The translations under genes and the position numbers were made by a program. The notes below the pieces were generated by a model, which was given only the letters and a program-made list of their open reading frames with translations, did no database searches and had not been told where the DNA came from. From Patulibacter sp. (GTDB taxonomy: Bacteria > Actinomycetota > Thermoleophilia > Solirubrobacterales > Solirubrobacteraceae): a stretch of 38,528 nt of DNA. The stretch lies in assembly GCA_015478825.1 (NCBI GenBank), contig JADMKN010000044.1:1-38528 (forward strand), written 5' to 3'. This document shows, one piece after another, positions 18,522 through 27,577 of this stretch; the first letter of the stretch is position 1, and every line of letters starts with the position of its first letter.

Positions 18522-19393
18522 ACGCCGATACGACGCACGGCGAGACGCCGCTGATCCTCGCCGTCCCGCCGCTGTTCCCCGCGCTCGACCCGCTGATCGC
18601 CGCCGAGACACGCGAGCGGATCGACGCCGCCGCGGACGCCGGGTTCTCCGCCGTCGCCGTCTGCACCGGACATCCGAAGTGGGGGCTGCCGACCGACGCC
18701 GACGTCGACGGCTTCTTCGGCGCGCTCGAAGGCAGCCTGCCGATCCGCACCTCCGAGGTGATCGACGTCGACCTGCTCGGCGCGCGGGACCACCGCGAGA
18801 GCGTCGCGTGGTACGCCCGGATGCTCGACCTCTCGGCCCGCACCGGGGCCGAGTCGATCAACGTGATCTCGCTCGCCAGCGAGCTTCCGCCCCTGAGCGA
18901 GGCAGGCGCGCGACTCGCCGAGCTCTGCGACCTGGCGGCCGACCGCGGACTGGCGATCAACTTCGAGTTCCTCCCGTGGACAGGCATCCACGACGTGCCC
19001 GGGGCCGTCCGCCTGCTCGAGGCCACCGACCGCGACAACCTCGGCCTGGTGATCGACACCTGGCACTGGTTCCGCTCGCCCGCCGGCCCCGACCTCGACG
19101 CCCTGCGGCGGGTCCCGCCCGAGCGGATCCACCTGCTCCAGCTCAGTGACGCCCCGAACGCCGTCCCCGACGACCTGGTCGTGGAGACGCTCGGTGGCCG
19201 CCTGCTGCCGGGGGACGGAGACATCGACATCGCCGGCGTGCTCCGCGTGCTCGACGAGATCGGTGCCGCGCCGATGGTCGCCTGCGAGATCTTCTCGGAC
19301 GCGCTCGCGAGCCTCGGCGTCGCCGAGAACGCCCGCCGGCAGTACGCCGCGACGGCCCCGTTCCTCGACCGCGCCCGGCTGGCGGCTCCGTAG
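18518..19393 (+). CDS. Sugar phosphate isomerase/epimerase-like TIM barrel protein
   Basis: INFEFLPWTGIHDVPGAVRLLEATDRDNLGLVIDTWHWFRS ... IHLLQLSDAPN ... LLPGDGDIDIAGVLRVL; GTG overlaps the upstream TGA. Confidence 0.85.
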   Translation: MNADTTHGETPLILAVPPLFPALDPLIAAETRERIDAAADAGFSAVAVCTGHPKWGLPTDADVDGFFGALEGSLPIRTSEVIDVDLLGARDHRESVAWYARMLDLSARTGAESINVISLASELPPLSEAGARLAELCDLAADRGLAINFEFLPWTGIHDVPGAVRLLEATDRDNLGLVIDTWHWFRSPAGPDLDALRRVPPERIHLLQLSDAPNAVPDDLVVETLGGRLLPGDGDIDIAGVLRVLDEIGAAPMVACEIFSDALASLGVAENARRQYAATAPFLDRARLAAP

Positions 19394-19451
19394 CCGTCGC
19401 CGCGGACCGGGAGTCCTTCGCGGGTCGCGCCGGCCGGAGGGCGCCCGGCGC

Positions 19452-20660
19452 TCAGGGCACGAGCGTCTTCAGATCGAAGTCCGGGTCCGCGGCCTGGCCG
19501 TGGTCGACGCGGACGCCGGCGGCGAGCAGCTTGCGGGCAGCCATGTGGTCCTTCGGCCGTCCGACCGACTCGACGGCGAGCAACTCGTCGCCGCGGAAGC
19601 AGAAGACCGACAGGCCGTCGTTGGCCACGCGCGAGACGGCCCGGTCGTGGCCCGTCGAGAGCCCCGCGATCTGCAGCCGCTGCTCGTGCTGCACGCTCCA
19701 GAACCACGGAACGGCGTCGTAGGTCCCGGCCCCGGCGACGATCGACGCGGCCGCCGCGCGGGCCTGGTCGGTGGCGTTCTGCACCGACTCGATCCGCACC
19801 AGGGCGCCGTCCACCGTGGGGAACCGCGCGCAGTCGCCGATCGCCCAGATCGCCGGGTCGGCGGTGCGCAGCGACCGGTCGACCACGATGCCGTCGTCGA
19901 CGGCGAGGCCCGCCGTCTGCGCGAGCAGCGTGTTCGGCACGACGCCGATCCCGACGACCACCGTGTCCGCGGCGACCGTGGCGCCGTCCGCGAGCACCAC
20001 GCCGGACACCGCCCCCGCCCCGTCGTCGACGAAGCGCTCGACCACGGAGCGGCGCGAGACCACCACTCCGGCCTGCTCGTGCACGTCCAGCAGATGCGCG
20101 GACATCGGCGCCGAGAGCGCCCGGGCCAGGAGTCGGTCCTGGGCCTCGAGCACGTGGACCGCGATGCCCCGCGCGCGGGCGGACGCCGCGACCTCCAGGC
20201 CGACGAACCCCCCGCCGACGACAACCAGTCGCGCGGTCGCGCCGAGCCGCTGCTCCAGCCGCTCCGCGTCCTCGGCGGTGCGCAACGGCGCGATACCCGC
20301 GAGGTCGCCGCCGGGGACCGGGAGCCGCCGCGGCGTCGCGCCGGTGGCCAGCACGAGCTGGTCGTAGTCCAGGACTTCCCCCGACTCCAGGTGCAGACGA
20401 CGACCCGCCGCATCCACCCGGACCGCCGACGTGCCGATCCGCAGGTCGATCCGCTGCGCGGCGAAGAACGACTCCGGCCGCAGGTACTGCAGCTCGGACT
20501 CGGGCTTCAGCCGCTCCTTGGAGAGCGCCGGGCGACCGTAGGGCGCGTGGCGCTCGTCGCCGAGCACCGTGACCGCGCCGTCGTAGCCGGCCTGCCGCAG
20601 CGAGCAGGCGACCTGGAAGCCCGCCTGCCCCGCGCCGACGATCAGGGCGCCGCCGCTCAT
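19452..20660 (-). CDS. FAD-dependent ferredoxin reductase
   Basis: ALIVGAGQAGFQVACSLRQAGYDGAVTVLGDERHAPYGRPALSKE; second motif VVVGGGFVGLEVAASARARG. Confidence 0.9.
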   Translation of the reverse strand: MSGGALIVGAGQAGFQVACSLRQAGYDGAVTVLGDERHAPYGRPALSKERLKPESELQYLRPESFFAAQRIDLRIGTSAVRVDAAGRRLHLESGEVLDYDQLVLATGATPRRLPVPGGDLAGIAPLRTAEDAERLEQRLGATARLVVVGGGFVGLEVAASARARGIAVHVLEAQDRLLARALSAPMSAHLLDVHEQAGVVVSRRSVVERFVDDGAGAVSGVVLADGATVAADTVVVGIGVVPNTLLAQTAGLAVDDGIVVDRSLRTADPAIWAIGDCARFPTVDGALVRIESVQNATDQARAAAASIVAGAGTYDAVPWFWSVQHEQRLQIAGLSTGHDRAVSRVANDGLSVFCFRGDELLAVESVGRPKDHMAARKLLAAGVRVDHGQAADPDFDLKTLVP

Positions 20661-20702
20661 CGCGTCACCGGACGGCGCGCGACGGACGCGGCGCCACCGT
20701 CA

Positions 20703-21026
20703 TCAGTACTGCTCCTCCGGCGTGTGCACCACGATGCCGTCGAGCTCGTCGCTGGCCTTGATCTGGCACGACAGCCGGCTGTTCGGCTTGCGCGGCGACG
20801 CGGTGTCCTCGAGCATCTCCGACTCGTCCTCGCTCGGGGGGCCGACCTTCTCGGTCCACGCCTCGTCGACGTAGACGTGGCAGGTCGCGCACATCATCTC
20901 GCCGCCGCAGTTGCCGACGATCGCGTCGATGCCCTCGTCGAGGGCGGTCTGCATCAGGCTGATTCCGTCCGTCGCCTCGACGGTCTGCTCGTCCCCGTCG
21001 ACGCTGATGTAGGTGATCTTCGGCAT
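20703..21026 (-). CDS. 2Fe-2S ferredoxin (adrenodoxin/putidaredoxin type)
   Basis: GNCGGEMMCATCHVYVDEAW ... SRLSCQI, adrenodoxin-type Cys spacing. Confidence 0.9.
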   Translation of the reverse strand: MPKITYISVDGDEQTVEATDGISLMQTALDEGIDAIVGNCGGEMMCATCHVYVDEAWTEKVGPPSEDESEMLEDTASPRKPNSRLSCQIKASDELDGIVVHTPEEQY

Positions 21027-21075
21027 GCTGTCTCCTCCTCGAATGGCGCCGCCGTCCTCACGAACGGCCGCTGCC

Positions 21076-21828
21076 CTAGTGGGCGGTTCCCGCGTCCGGG
21101 AGCAGGTCGCCGCCGCCCGGCGCGACGAACTGGATCTCGGGCACCACGCAGCCGGGGGACGTCCGGACCAGGAAGCGGACCGACTCGGCGACGTCCGCCG
21201 TGGTGATCAGCTCCTCGGCCGGAGCCGCGCCCTCGACGTGCTCCATCATCGGCGTGTCGACGAAGGCGGGACAGAGCGCCGTGCTCTTGATGCCCGCGTC
21301 CGCGAGCTCCTTGTTCATCGCCTCGGTGAAGCCGACGACCCCGTGCTTGGTCGCCGAGTAGACCCCGAGCATCGGCTGTCCGCCCTTGCCCGTGATCGAC
21401 GACGTGTTGACCACGAGCGCGTTGCGGTGCTCCGCCCCCGCCGCGCGCAGCATCGGCATCGCGGCGCGGTAGAACAACACGATCGCCCGCAGGTTGATCC
21501 CGATCTGCAGGTCGAGCTTCTTCGTCACCAGGTCGTCGATGCCGCCGCCGATGCCGACCCCGGCGTTGTTGACCAGGACGTCGAGCCGCCCGTAGGCCTT
21601 CCGGTGCGCCGCGACGACGGCCTCGATCTCGGCCTCGTCGCCCAGGTTCCCGGCGTGCTCCCGCACCGCGAAGCCCTTGGCCCGCAGGCCATCCGCCGCG
21701 GCGGACAGCTTGTCGGGCCGGCGGGCGGCGACGGTCAGCGCGTAGCCCTCCTCGCCGAGCATCTCGGCGATCGCCAGGCCGATCCCGCTGGACCCGCCGG
21801 TGATCAGCGCTGCGCGTCGTCGCGTCAC
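21076..21828 (-). CDS. SDR family oxidoreductase
   Basis: RRAALITGGSSGIGLAIAEMLGEEGYALTVAARR, NNAG, YSATKHG; GTG at 21828 with GGGAGG upstream. Confidence 0.9.
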   Translation of the reverse strand: MTRRRAALITGGSSGIGLAIAEMLGEEGYALTVAARRPDKLSAAADGLRAKGFAVREHAGNLGDEAEIEAVVAAHRKAYGRLDVLVNNAGVGIGGGIDDLVTKKLDLQIGINLRAIVLFYRAAMPMLRAAGAEHRNALVVNTSSITGKGGQPMLGVYSATKHGVVGFTEAMNKELADAGIKSTALCPAFVDTPMMEHVEGAAPAEELITTADVAESVRFLVRTSPGCVVPEIQFVAPGGGDLLPDAGTAH

Positions 21829-21842
21829 GTCGTCCTCCCGGC

Positions 21843-23015
21843 CTAGAGCCGCTCGAACAGCGTGCCGGTGCCGATGCCGCCGCCACAGCACATCGTGAGG
21901 AAGCCCAGCTCCTTATCGGCCCGCTCGAGCTCGCTGATCAGCGTGGCGGTCAGGCGGGCGCCGGTCGAGCCGACCGGGTGCCCCAGGGCCATCGCGCCGC
22001 CGTTGACGTTGACCTTGTCCATGTCGGCGTCGAACTCGTTGGCCCAGGCCGCGACGACCGGGGCGAACGCCTCGTTGACCTCGAACAGGTCGATGTCGCC
22101 GAACTTCAGGTCGTTGCGCTTGAGGATCTTGTGCGTGGCCGGGAGCGGACCCTCGAGCACCTTGATCGGATCGCAGCCGACGGTGACCTGGTCGACGACC
22201 CGGGCGCGCGGCTTGAGGCCGCGGCGCTGAGCCTCGTCGAAGGTCATCAGCAGCACGGCGGCCGCGCCGTCGGAGATCTGCGACGAGTTGCCGGCCGTGA
22301 TCTTGCCGTTCTCCTTGAAGACCGTGCGCAGCGACGAGAGCTTCTCGAGCGTGGTGTCGGGACGGATCCCCTGATCGGTCGTGATCCGCTGACCGTCGAT
22401 CTCGACCGGGATCATCTCCCGCTCGAAGCGGCCCTCCCGCGTGGCCTGGTCGGCGAGCTGGTGCGAGCGCAGCGCGAGCTCGTCGCAGACCTCGCGCGAG
22501 ACGCCGTAGTGGTCGGCCAGCAGCTCGGCGCCGAGGCCCTGGCCGACGATCTGGTGCACCTCCATGAACTCCTCGGGCCACGGCGTGCCGAACTGCCGCT
22601 GGGCCTCGTCGCCCGCGGTGAACGGGATCATGCCCATGTGCTCGACGCCCGCGCCGATCGCGATGTCGCTGACGCCGCTGGCGATCTGGGTCGCGGCGAA
22701 GTTGATGCCCTGCTGGGCCGAGCCGCACTGGCGGTCGACGGTGGTCGCCGGGACCTCGATCGGCAAGCCGGCCTGCAGCCAGGCGTTGCGGCCGATGTTG
22801 TACGACTGCACGCCGAGCTGCTGGACGCAGCCCACGATCACGTCGTCGACGTCGATCGGATCGACCCCGGTGCTGGCGAAGAGCGCCTTGTAGGCGTACC
22901 CGAGCAACTCGTTCGGGTGCACGTCCTTGTAGTAGCCCTTCTCCTTGTGCCCGCGCCCGACCGGGGTGCGCAGGGCCTCCACGATCACGACGTCGCGTCC
23001 TTCGAGCTTCCGCAT
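21843..23015 (-). CDS. Thiolase (acetyl-CoA C-acyltransferase)
   Basis: DRQCGSAQQGINFAA, NVNGGAMALGHPVGSTGAR, MCCGGGIGTGTLFE. Confidence 0.95.
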   Translation of the reverse strand: MRKLEGRDVVIVEALRTPVGRGHKEKGYYKDVHPNELLGYAYKALFASTGVDPIDVDDVIVGCVQQLGVQSYNIGRNAWLQAGLPIEVPATTVDRQCGSAQQGINFAATQIASGVSDIAIGAGVEHMGMIPFTAGDEAQRQFGTPWPEEFMEVHQIVGQGLGAELLADHYGVSREVCDELALRSHQLADQATREGRFEREMIPVEIDGQRITTDQGIRPDTTLEKLSSLRTVFKENGKITAGNSSQISDGAAAVLLMTFDEAQRRGLKPRARVVDQVTVGCDPIKVLEGPLPATHKILKRNDLKFGDIDLFEVNEAFAPVVAAWANEFDADMDKVNVNGGAMALGHPVGSTGARLTATLISELERADKELGFLTMCCGGGIGTGTLFERL

Positions 23016-23044
23016 GCCTGTTCCCTCAGTGGTGGTGGTGTTGC

Positions 23045-24178
23045 TCAGATTTCGAGTGCGCGGCCGACGATGTCGCGCATGATCTCGCTGGTGCCGCCGT
23101 AGATCCGCTGGACCCGGCCGTCGCGCCAGAGGCGCGCGATCGGGTACTCCTCCATGTAGCCGTAGCCCCCGTGGAGCTGCAGGCAGCGGTCGAGCACCGA
23201 GAACTGCAGATCGGTGGCCCACGCCTTGGCGCCGGCGGCCTCGTGGCCGCTCAGCTCGCCTTCGACCTGGCCCATGATGCAGCGGTCGATGTACGCGCGG
23301 GTGGCGTCGAGCTCCATCCGCATGTCCGCCAGCACGAACCGGACCGCCTGGTGGCGCCCGATCGGCTTGCCGAAGGTCTGCCGCTCGCGGCAGTGCGCCA
23401 GCGTCAGCTCGAAGGCGTGCTCCGACGCCGCGATCGCCGAGACCGCCATCGACAGCCGCTCGCGCGCGAGGTTGGTCTTCAGCAGGTCGAGCCCGCGACC
23501 CTCGACGCCGAGCAGGTTCCCCACGGGCACCCGCACGTCGTCGAAGAACAGCTCCGCGGTGTCCTGCGCCTTGCGCCCGATCTTGTCCAGCTTGCGTCCG
23601 CGCTGGAAGCCTTCGGTCTGCGCGTCGATGAGCAGCAGGCTCAGCGCGCCGTCCTCGCCGGTCCGCGCCGCGACGATGATCAGGTCGGCCTGGATCCCGC
23701 TCGTGACGAAGGTCTTCGAGCCGTTGATCACGTACTCGTCGCCCTCGCGACGCGCCGTGGCCTGGATCCCGCGCAGGTCGGATCCCGCTCCGGGCTCGGA
23801 CATCGCGATCGCGACCACGACGTCCCCGGACGTGAAGCCCGGCAACCACCGCTCACGCTGCTCGTCGGTCGCGTGCTCGACCAGGTACGGCGCGATGATG
23901 TCGTTCTCCATCGTGAAGCCGTCGCCGGGGATCGCGAGGTAGTTCATCTCCTCGTCGATCACCGCGTTGAAGCGGAAGTCGTCGATCCCGGCGCCGCCCA
24001 GTTCGACCGGCGCCTCGAACCCGACCAGGCCCTGGGCCGCGGCCTTCTTCCAGAAGCCGCGGTCGACCATCCCGGCCGCCTCCCACGCCTCGACGTGGGG
24101 CAGCGCCTCCTGGGTCAGGAACGCGCGGACGGACGCCCGGAACTCGTCGTGCTCGGGCTCGAAGATCTGCCGGCGCAT
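23045..24178 (-). CDS. Acyl-CoA dehydrogenase
   Basis: AIAMSEPGAGSDLRGIQATA, RQTFGKPIGRHQAVRF, LHGGYGYMEEYPIARLWRDGRVQRIYGGTSEIMR. Confidence 0.95.
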   Translation of the reverse strand: MRRQIFEPEHDEFRASVRAFLTQEALPHVEAWEAAGMVDRGFWKKAAAQGLVGFEAPVELGGAGIDDFRFNAVIDEEMNYLAIPGDGFTMENDIIAPYLVEHATDEQRERWLPGFTSGDVVVAIAMSEPGAGSDLRGIQATARREGDEYVINGSKTFVTSGIQADLIIVAARTGEDGALSLLLIDAQTEGFQRGRKLDKIGRKAQDTAELFFDDVRVPVGNLLGVEGRGLDLLKTNLARERLSMAVSAIAASEHAFELTLAHCRERQTFGKPIGRHQAVRFVLADMRMELDATRAYIDRCIMGQVEGELSGHEAAGAKAWATDLQFSVLDRCLQLHGGYGYMEEYPIARLWRDGRVQRIYGGTSEIMRDIVGRALEI

Positions 24179-24181
24179 CGC

Positions 24182-24946
24182 TCAGCCGAGCCTCGTCGCG
24201 GCGTCGAGCCGCACGACCTCGCCGTTGAACATCGTGGTCTCGAGGAAGGTGCGCACGAGCGACGCGAAGTCGTCCGGGCGGCCGAGCCGCTTCGGGAAGA
24301 GGTTGAGGTCGATCAGCTTCTCGCGACGCTCGTCGTCGAGGCCGGCGACCATCGCGGTGTCCATGATCCCCGGGGCGATCGAGAGCACGCGGATCCCGAG
24401 CGGGGCGAGGTCGCGGGCCAGCGGCAACGTCAGCGCGGCGATGCCGCCCTTCGACGCCGTGTAGGCCGTCTGGCCCGCTTGACCTTCCATCGCGGCGATC
24501 GAGGCGACGTTGACGATCACGCCACGCTCGCCGTCGACGCCGGGCTCGTTGTCGGCCATGTGACGGGCCGCGTTGCGGACCACGTCGTAGAGGCCGATCA
24601 GGTTGACCTCGATCGTCTTGCGGAAGACGTCCAGCGAGAACATCTCGCCCTTCCGGTTGACGGTCCGGCCGGCCGGGCTGATCCCGGCGCAGCAGATCGC
24701 GGCGTCGATCCGCCCGAATCGCTCGCGGGCGCCGTCGACCGCCGCCCGGACCTGGTCGGTGTTCGACACGTCGACCGGCAGGAAGGCGACGTCGTCGCCC
24801 AGCTCCTCGGCGATCTCGGCGCCCGCCGAGCCCGGCAGGTCGAGGATCGCGGCGCGGCCGCCCGCCTCGGCGAGCATCCGCACGGTGCCCTCGCCGAGCC
24901 CGGAGGCTCCGCCGGTGACGATCGCGACGGTGTCCTTGGCCAGCAT
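24182..24946 (-). CDS. SDR family oxidoreductase
   Basis: VAIVTGGASGLGEGTVRMLAEAGG, TAYTASKGGIAALTLPLARDLAPLGIRV. Confidence 0.9.
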   Translation of the reverse strand: MLAKDTVAIVTGGASGLGEGTVRMLAEAGGRAAILDLPGSAGAEIAEELGDDVAFLPVDVSNTDQVRAAVDGARERFGRIDAAICCAGISPAGRTVNRKGEMFSLDVFRKTIEVNLIGLYDVVRNAARHMADNEPGVDGERGVIVNVASIAAMEGQAGQTAYTASKGGIAALTLPLARDLAPLGIRVLSIAPGIMDTAMVAGLDDERREKLIDLNLFPKRLGRPDDFASLVRTFLETTMFNGEVVRLDAATRLG

Positions 24947-24952
24947 GCGCCG

Positions 24953-25765
24953 CTACTCCTTGTCCGTCGCCGGCTCGTCGACCCAGCCGAACAGCCGGTG
25001 GACGCGCTGGCGGTTGCGTTCGTCGTAGGTCGAGTACCAGCCGCCGCGGCCGACCTCGGGCACGCCCATGCCGTGCTGGATGTCGGCGCGCAGCTCGGCG
25101 ACCTTGAAGCCGAGCGAGATCACGTCGAAGATCGGGGTCAGCGGCTCGTCGATCTTGGAGATCCCGAAGTGCGACGCGAAGGTGCTCAGGCCGGCGCTGC
25201 CGATCAGGATCGCCTCGGCGCCGCCCTGGACCATCTCGAGCGCGCGGGCGGCGATGTCGTCGCGGACGATCTCGGGCCGCTCGAAGCCCTCGGTGAAGAT
25301 CTTCGCCGTCGGCGTCTCGAGCACCCGCTGGCCGGCGTAGCGCGCGGTCAGGCCGTGGTTGTGGACGACCTGGTCCATGTGCGCGGACCACGTCGGGTCG
25401 GCGACGGTCACGATGCCGAACTTCCAGCCGTAGCCGAGCGCGATGCCGAAGGCCGCCTCCATCGGACCGACCACCGGGATCTTCAGCAGCGAGCGGGCCT
25501 CGGAGACGCCCGGGTCGCCGGAGCAGGCGACCATCACCGCGTCACAGCCGGAGCGCTCGAGCTCGAGCATCTCGTTGATCACGTCGACCTTGTTGAGCAG
25601 GGTGGGGTAGGCCAGGGCCGTGTCCGTCGCGCGGCGGAGGTGCCGCACGTAGCGGTGCTCGATCTCCGTGCCGTCGCGCTTGGCCCGCTCGAGGTTGGCG
25701 GTGATCAGCTCCGTGTAGGGCCCGGAGGCCTCCTCGGTGTTGACATGAACGACGCCGATTTTCAT
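24953..25765 (-). CDS. Asp/Glu/hydantoin racemase superfamily protein
   Basis: MKIGVVHVNTEEASGPYTE; CDAVMVACSGDPG; IPVVGPMEAAFGIAL; ILIGSAGLSTFA. ATG at 25765. Confidence 0.75.
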   Translation of the reverse strand: MKIGVVHVNTEEASGPYTELITANLERAKRDGTEIEHRYVRHLRRATDTALAYPTLLNKVDVINEMLELERSGCDAVMVACSGDPGVSEARSLLKIPVVGPMEAAFGIALGYGWKFGIVTVADPTWSAHMDQVVHNHGLTARYAGQRVLETPTAKIFTEGFERPEIVRDDIAARALEMVQGGAEAILIGSAGLSTFASHFGISKIDEPLTPIFDVISLGFKVAELRADIQHGMGVPEVGRGGWYSTYDERNRQRVHRLFGWVDEPATDKE

Positions 25766-25773
25766 GCTGCTCC

Positions 25774-26550
25774 TCACGTGCGCTGGAAGTTGGCGGGGCG
25801 CTTGTCGAAGAAGGCGGAGGTGCCCTCCGCGAAGTCCTTCGTGGTCACCAGCGGCCCGAACAGCGACGCCTCGACGCGGTGGCCGTCGACGCTGCCGCAC
25901 TGCAGACCGACGTTGACCGCGCGCTTGACCGCCGCGACGGCGGCCGGCGCGTTGGCGGCGATCCGCTCGGCCACCGCGAGCGCCTCGTCGAGCGCCGTGC
26001 CGGCCGGCACGACCTGATCGACCAGGCCGATCCGGTGCGCCTCCGCGGCGTCGATCCGGTCGCCGGTGAAGAGGAGCTGCTTGGCGGTGCCGATCGACAC
26101 GAGCCGCGGCAGGTTCTGCGTGCCGCCGGCGCCCGGGATCAGGCCGAGCTGGACCTCGGGCTGGCCGAGGATCGCCTGCTCGTCCGCGATCCGGATGTCA
26201 CAGGCCATCGCCAGCTCGCAGCCGCCGCCGAGCGCGGTGCCGTTGAGCGCCGCGATCACCGGCTGCGGCAGCAGCCCGAGCGCGTCCTGCATCTTCTGGA
26301 CGCCGAGCACGTAGCGCTCCGCGCGGTACGGGTCGAGCGACTGGATGAACGCGATGTCGCCGCCGGCCATGAAGTGGCGCCCGGCGCCCGTGATGATCAG
26401 GACGCGCAGGTCGGGGTCGTCGCCGAGCTTCGCGACGTGCGCGTGGATCGCGTCGGAGACGTCGGGGTGGAGCGCGTTGACCGGCGGATTGTCGATCGTG
26501 ATCACGCCGACGTGCGCGCCGCGGCGCTCGAGACGAACTTCAAAAGCCAA
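25774..26550 (-). CDS. Enoyl-CoA hydratase/isomerase
   Basis: IDNPPVNALHPD, AGGDIAFIQSL, ALNGTALGGGCELAMACDIRIADEQAILGQPEVQLGLIPGAGGTQNLPR. Confidence 0.95.
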   Translation of the reverse strand: MAFEVRLERRGAHVGVITIDNPPVNALHPDVSDAIHAHVAKLGDDPDLRVLIITGAGRHFMAGGDIAFIQSLDPYRAERYVLGVQKMQDALGLLPQPVIAALNGTALGGGCELAMACDIRIADEQAILGQPEVQLGLIPGAGGTQNLPRLVSIGTAKQLLFTGDRIDAAEAHRIGLVDQVVPAGTALDEALAVAERIAANAPAAVAAVKRAVNVGLQCGSVDGHRVEASLFGPLVTTKDFAEGTSAFFDKRPANFQRT

Positions 26551-27322
26551 GGGACAGCCCTCCGCAGATGGTCAGGGTCTGGCCGGTCACGTAGCTCGCG
26601 TCCGGCGAGGTCAGGAACGCGACGCAGGCGGCGATCTCGGACGGCTCGCCGGTCCGCTTCGCGGGGATCTTGGCGATCTGCTCCTGCTGGTAGTCCTCGG
26701 GAACCGTCAGGAAGACGCCGGCGTTGACGAGTCCCGGCGCGACGCAGTTGATCGTGATCCCGTGCTTCGCCGACTCCATCGCGGCGGACCGCGTCATGCC
26801 GACGATCGCGCCCTTGGCGGCGCCGTAGCTGACGCCGGCGATCGCGCCGTTGAGGGCGATCGAGCTGGTGTTGACGATCCGTCCGTAGCCCGCTTCGCGC
26901 ATCAGCGGGACGGCGGCGCGCATGGTGTTGAGCGTGCCCTTGACGTGCACGCCCATCAGCGCGTCGAAGTCCTCGTCGGTGACCTTCGGCAGCGTCTGGT
27001 TGCGGATGATTCCGGCCAGGTTGACGAGCACGTCGATCCGGCCGTGCCGCTCGACGACCTGCGCGATCACCCGCTCGACGTCCGTGCGGGACGTGACGTC
27101 CGCGCCGATCCCCTGGGCCGATCCACCGGCGCCTTGCAGCTCGGCCGCGACCCGGTCGGCGGCCTCACCGTCGAGGTCGACGACGACGACGTGGTCGCCG
27201 CGAGCGGCGAGGGCGGCGGAGCAGGCCCGGCCGAGTCCCCCGGTGGCGCCGGTCACCAGCGCGACTCGGGACTCCGAGGCGGAGGACGTCGGCTCTGGGA
27301 ATGGCGTCTGCGACGAGCTCAT
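26540..27322 (-). CDS. SDR family oxidoreductase, 3-oxoacyl-ACP reductase (FabG)-like
   Basis: VALVTGATGGLGRACSAALAARGDHVVVVDLDG, SYGAAKGAIVGMTRSAAMESAKHGITINCVAPG. Confidence 0.92.
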   Translation of the reverse strand: MSSSQTPFPEPTSSASESRVALVTGATGGLGRACSAALAARGDHVVVVDLDGEAADRVAAELQGAGGSAQGIGADVTSRTDVERVIAQVVERHGRIDVLVNLAGIIRNQTLPKVTDEDFDALMGVHVKGTLNTMRAAVPLMREAGYGRIVNTSSIALNGAIAGVSYGAAKGAIVGMTRSAAMESAKHGITINCVAPGLVNAGVFLTVPEDYQQEQIAKIPAKRTGEPSEIAACVAFLTSPDASYVTGQTLTICGGLSLGF

Positions 27323-27348
27323 AGGGCGTTGTCGAAGACATTACCAGT

Positions 27349-27362
27349 CAAACGGTTGTTGG
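27349..27362. promoter_or_regulatory. Operator CAAACGGTTGTTGG (site D)
   Basis: 9/10 fixed positions of CNAACGNNCGTTNG, 27 bp upstream of the nine-gene operon. Confidence 0.65.
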
Positions 27363-27437
27363 GTTTTTTCCGGGTGAGAGGTTCGCGTCGCCCGGGCAAC
27401 CGGTCGCCGAACGGCTGCCCCGAGATTGCCCTGCAAT

Positions 27438-27451
27438 CGACCGTCCGTTTG
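27438..27451. promoter_or_regulatory. Operator CGACCGTCCGTTTG (site E)
   Basis: 9/10 fixed positions; overlaps the -35 of the LLM/TetR operon promoter. Confidence 0.6.
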
Positions 27452-27477
27452 CTTTATGACGACGTTCGGGCTAGCGT
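27449..27477 (+). promoter_or_regulatory. Promoter of the LLM-TetR operon
   Basis: TTGCTT - 17 bp - TAGCGT. Confidence 0.5.
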
Positions 27478-27577
27478 GACTGGAACGAGCGTTCAAGAGC
27501 GCCGACGGTCCGCTGGCCCCGCGCGACGTCCTCCGGGGAGGCCGCGGGCCCGGACACCAGAACAGGGAGCGTTGCTG

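Noticed and set aside
19394-19451. GCGCCGG / CCGGCGC hairpin between convergent genes
   Set aside because: Only 7 bp and common by chance at this GC content.
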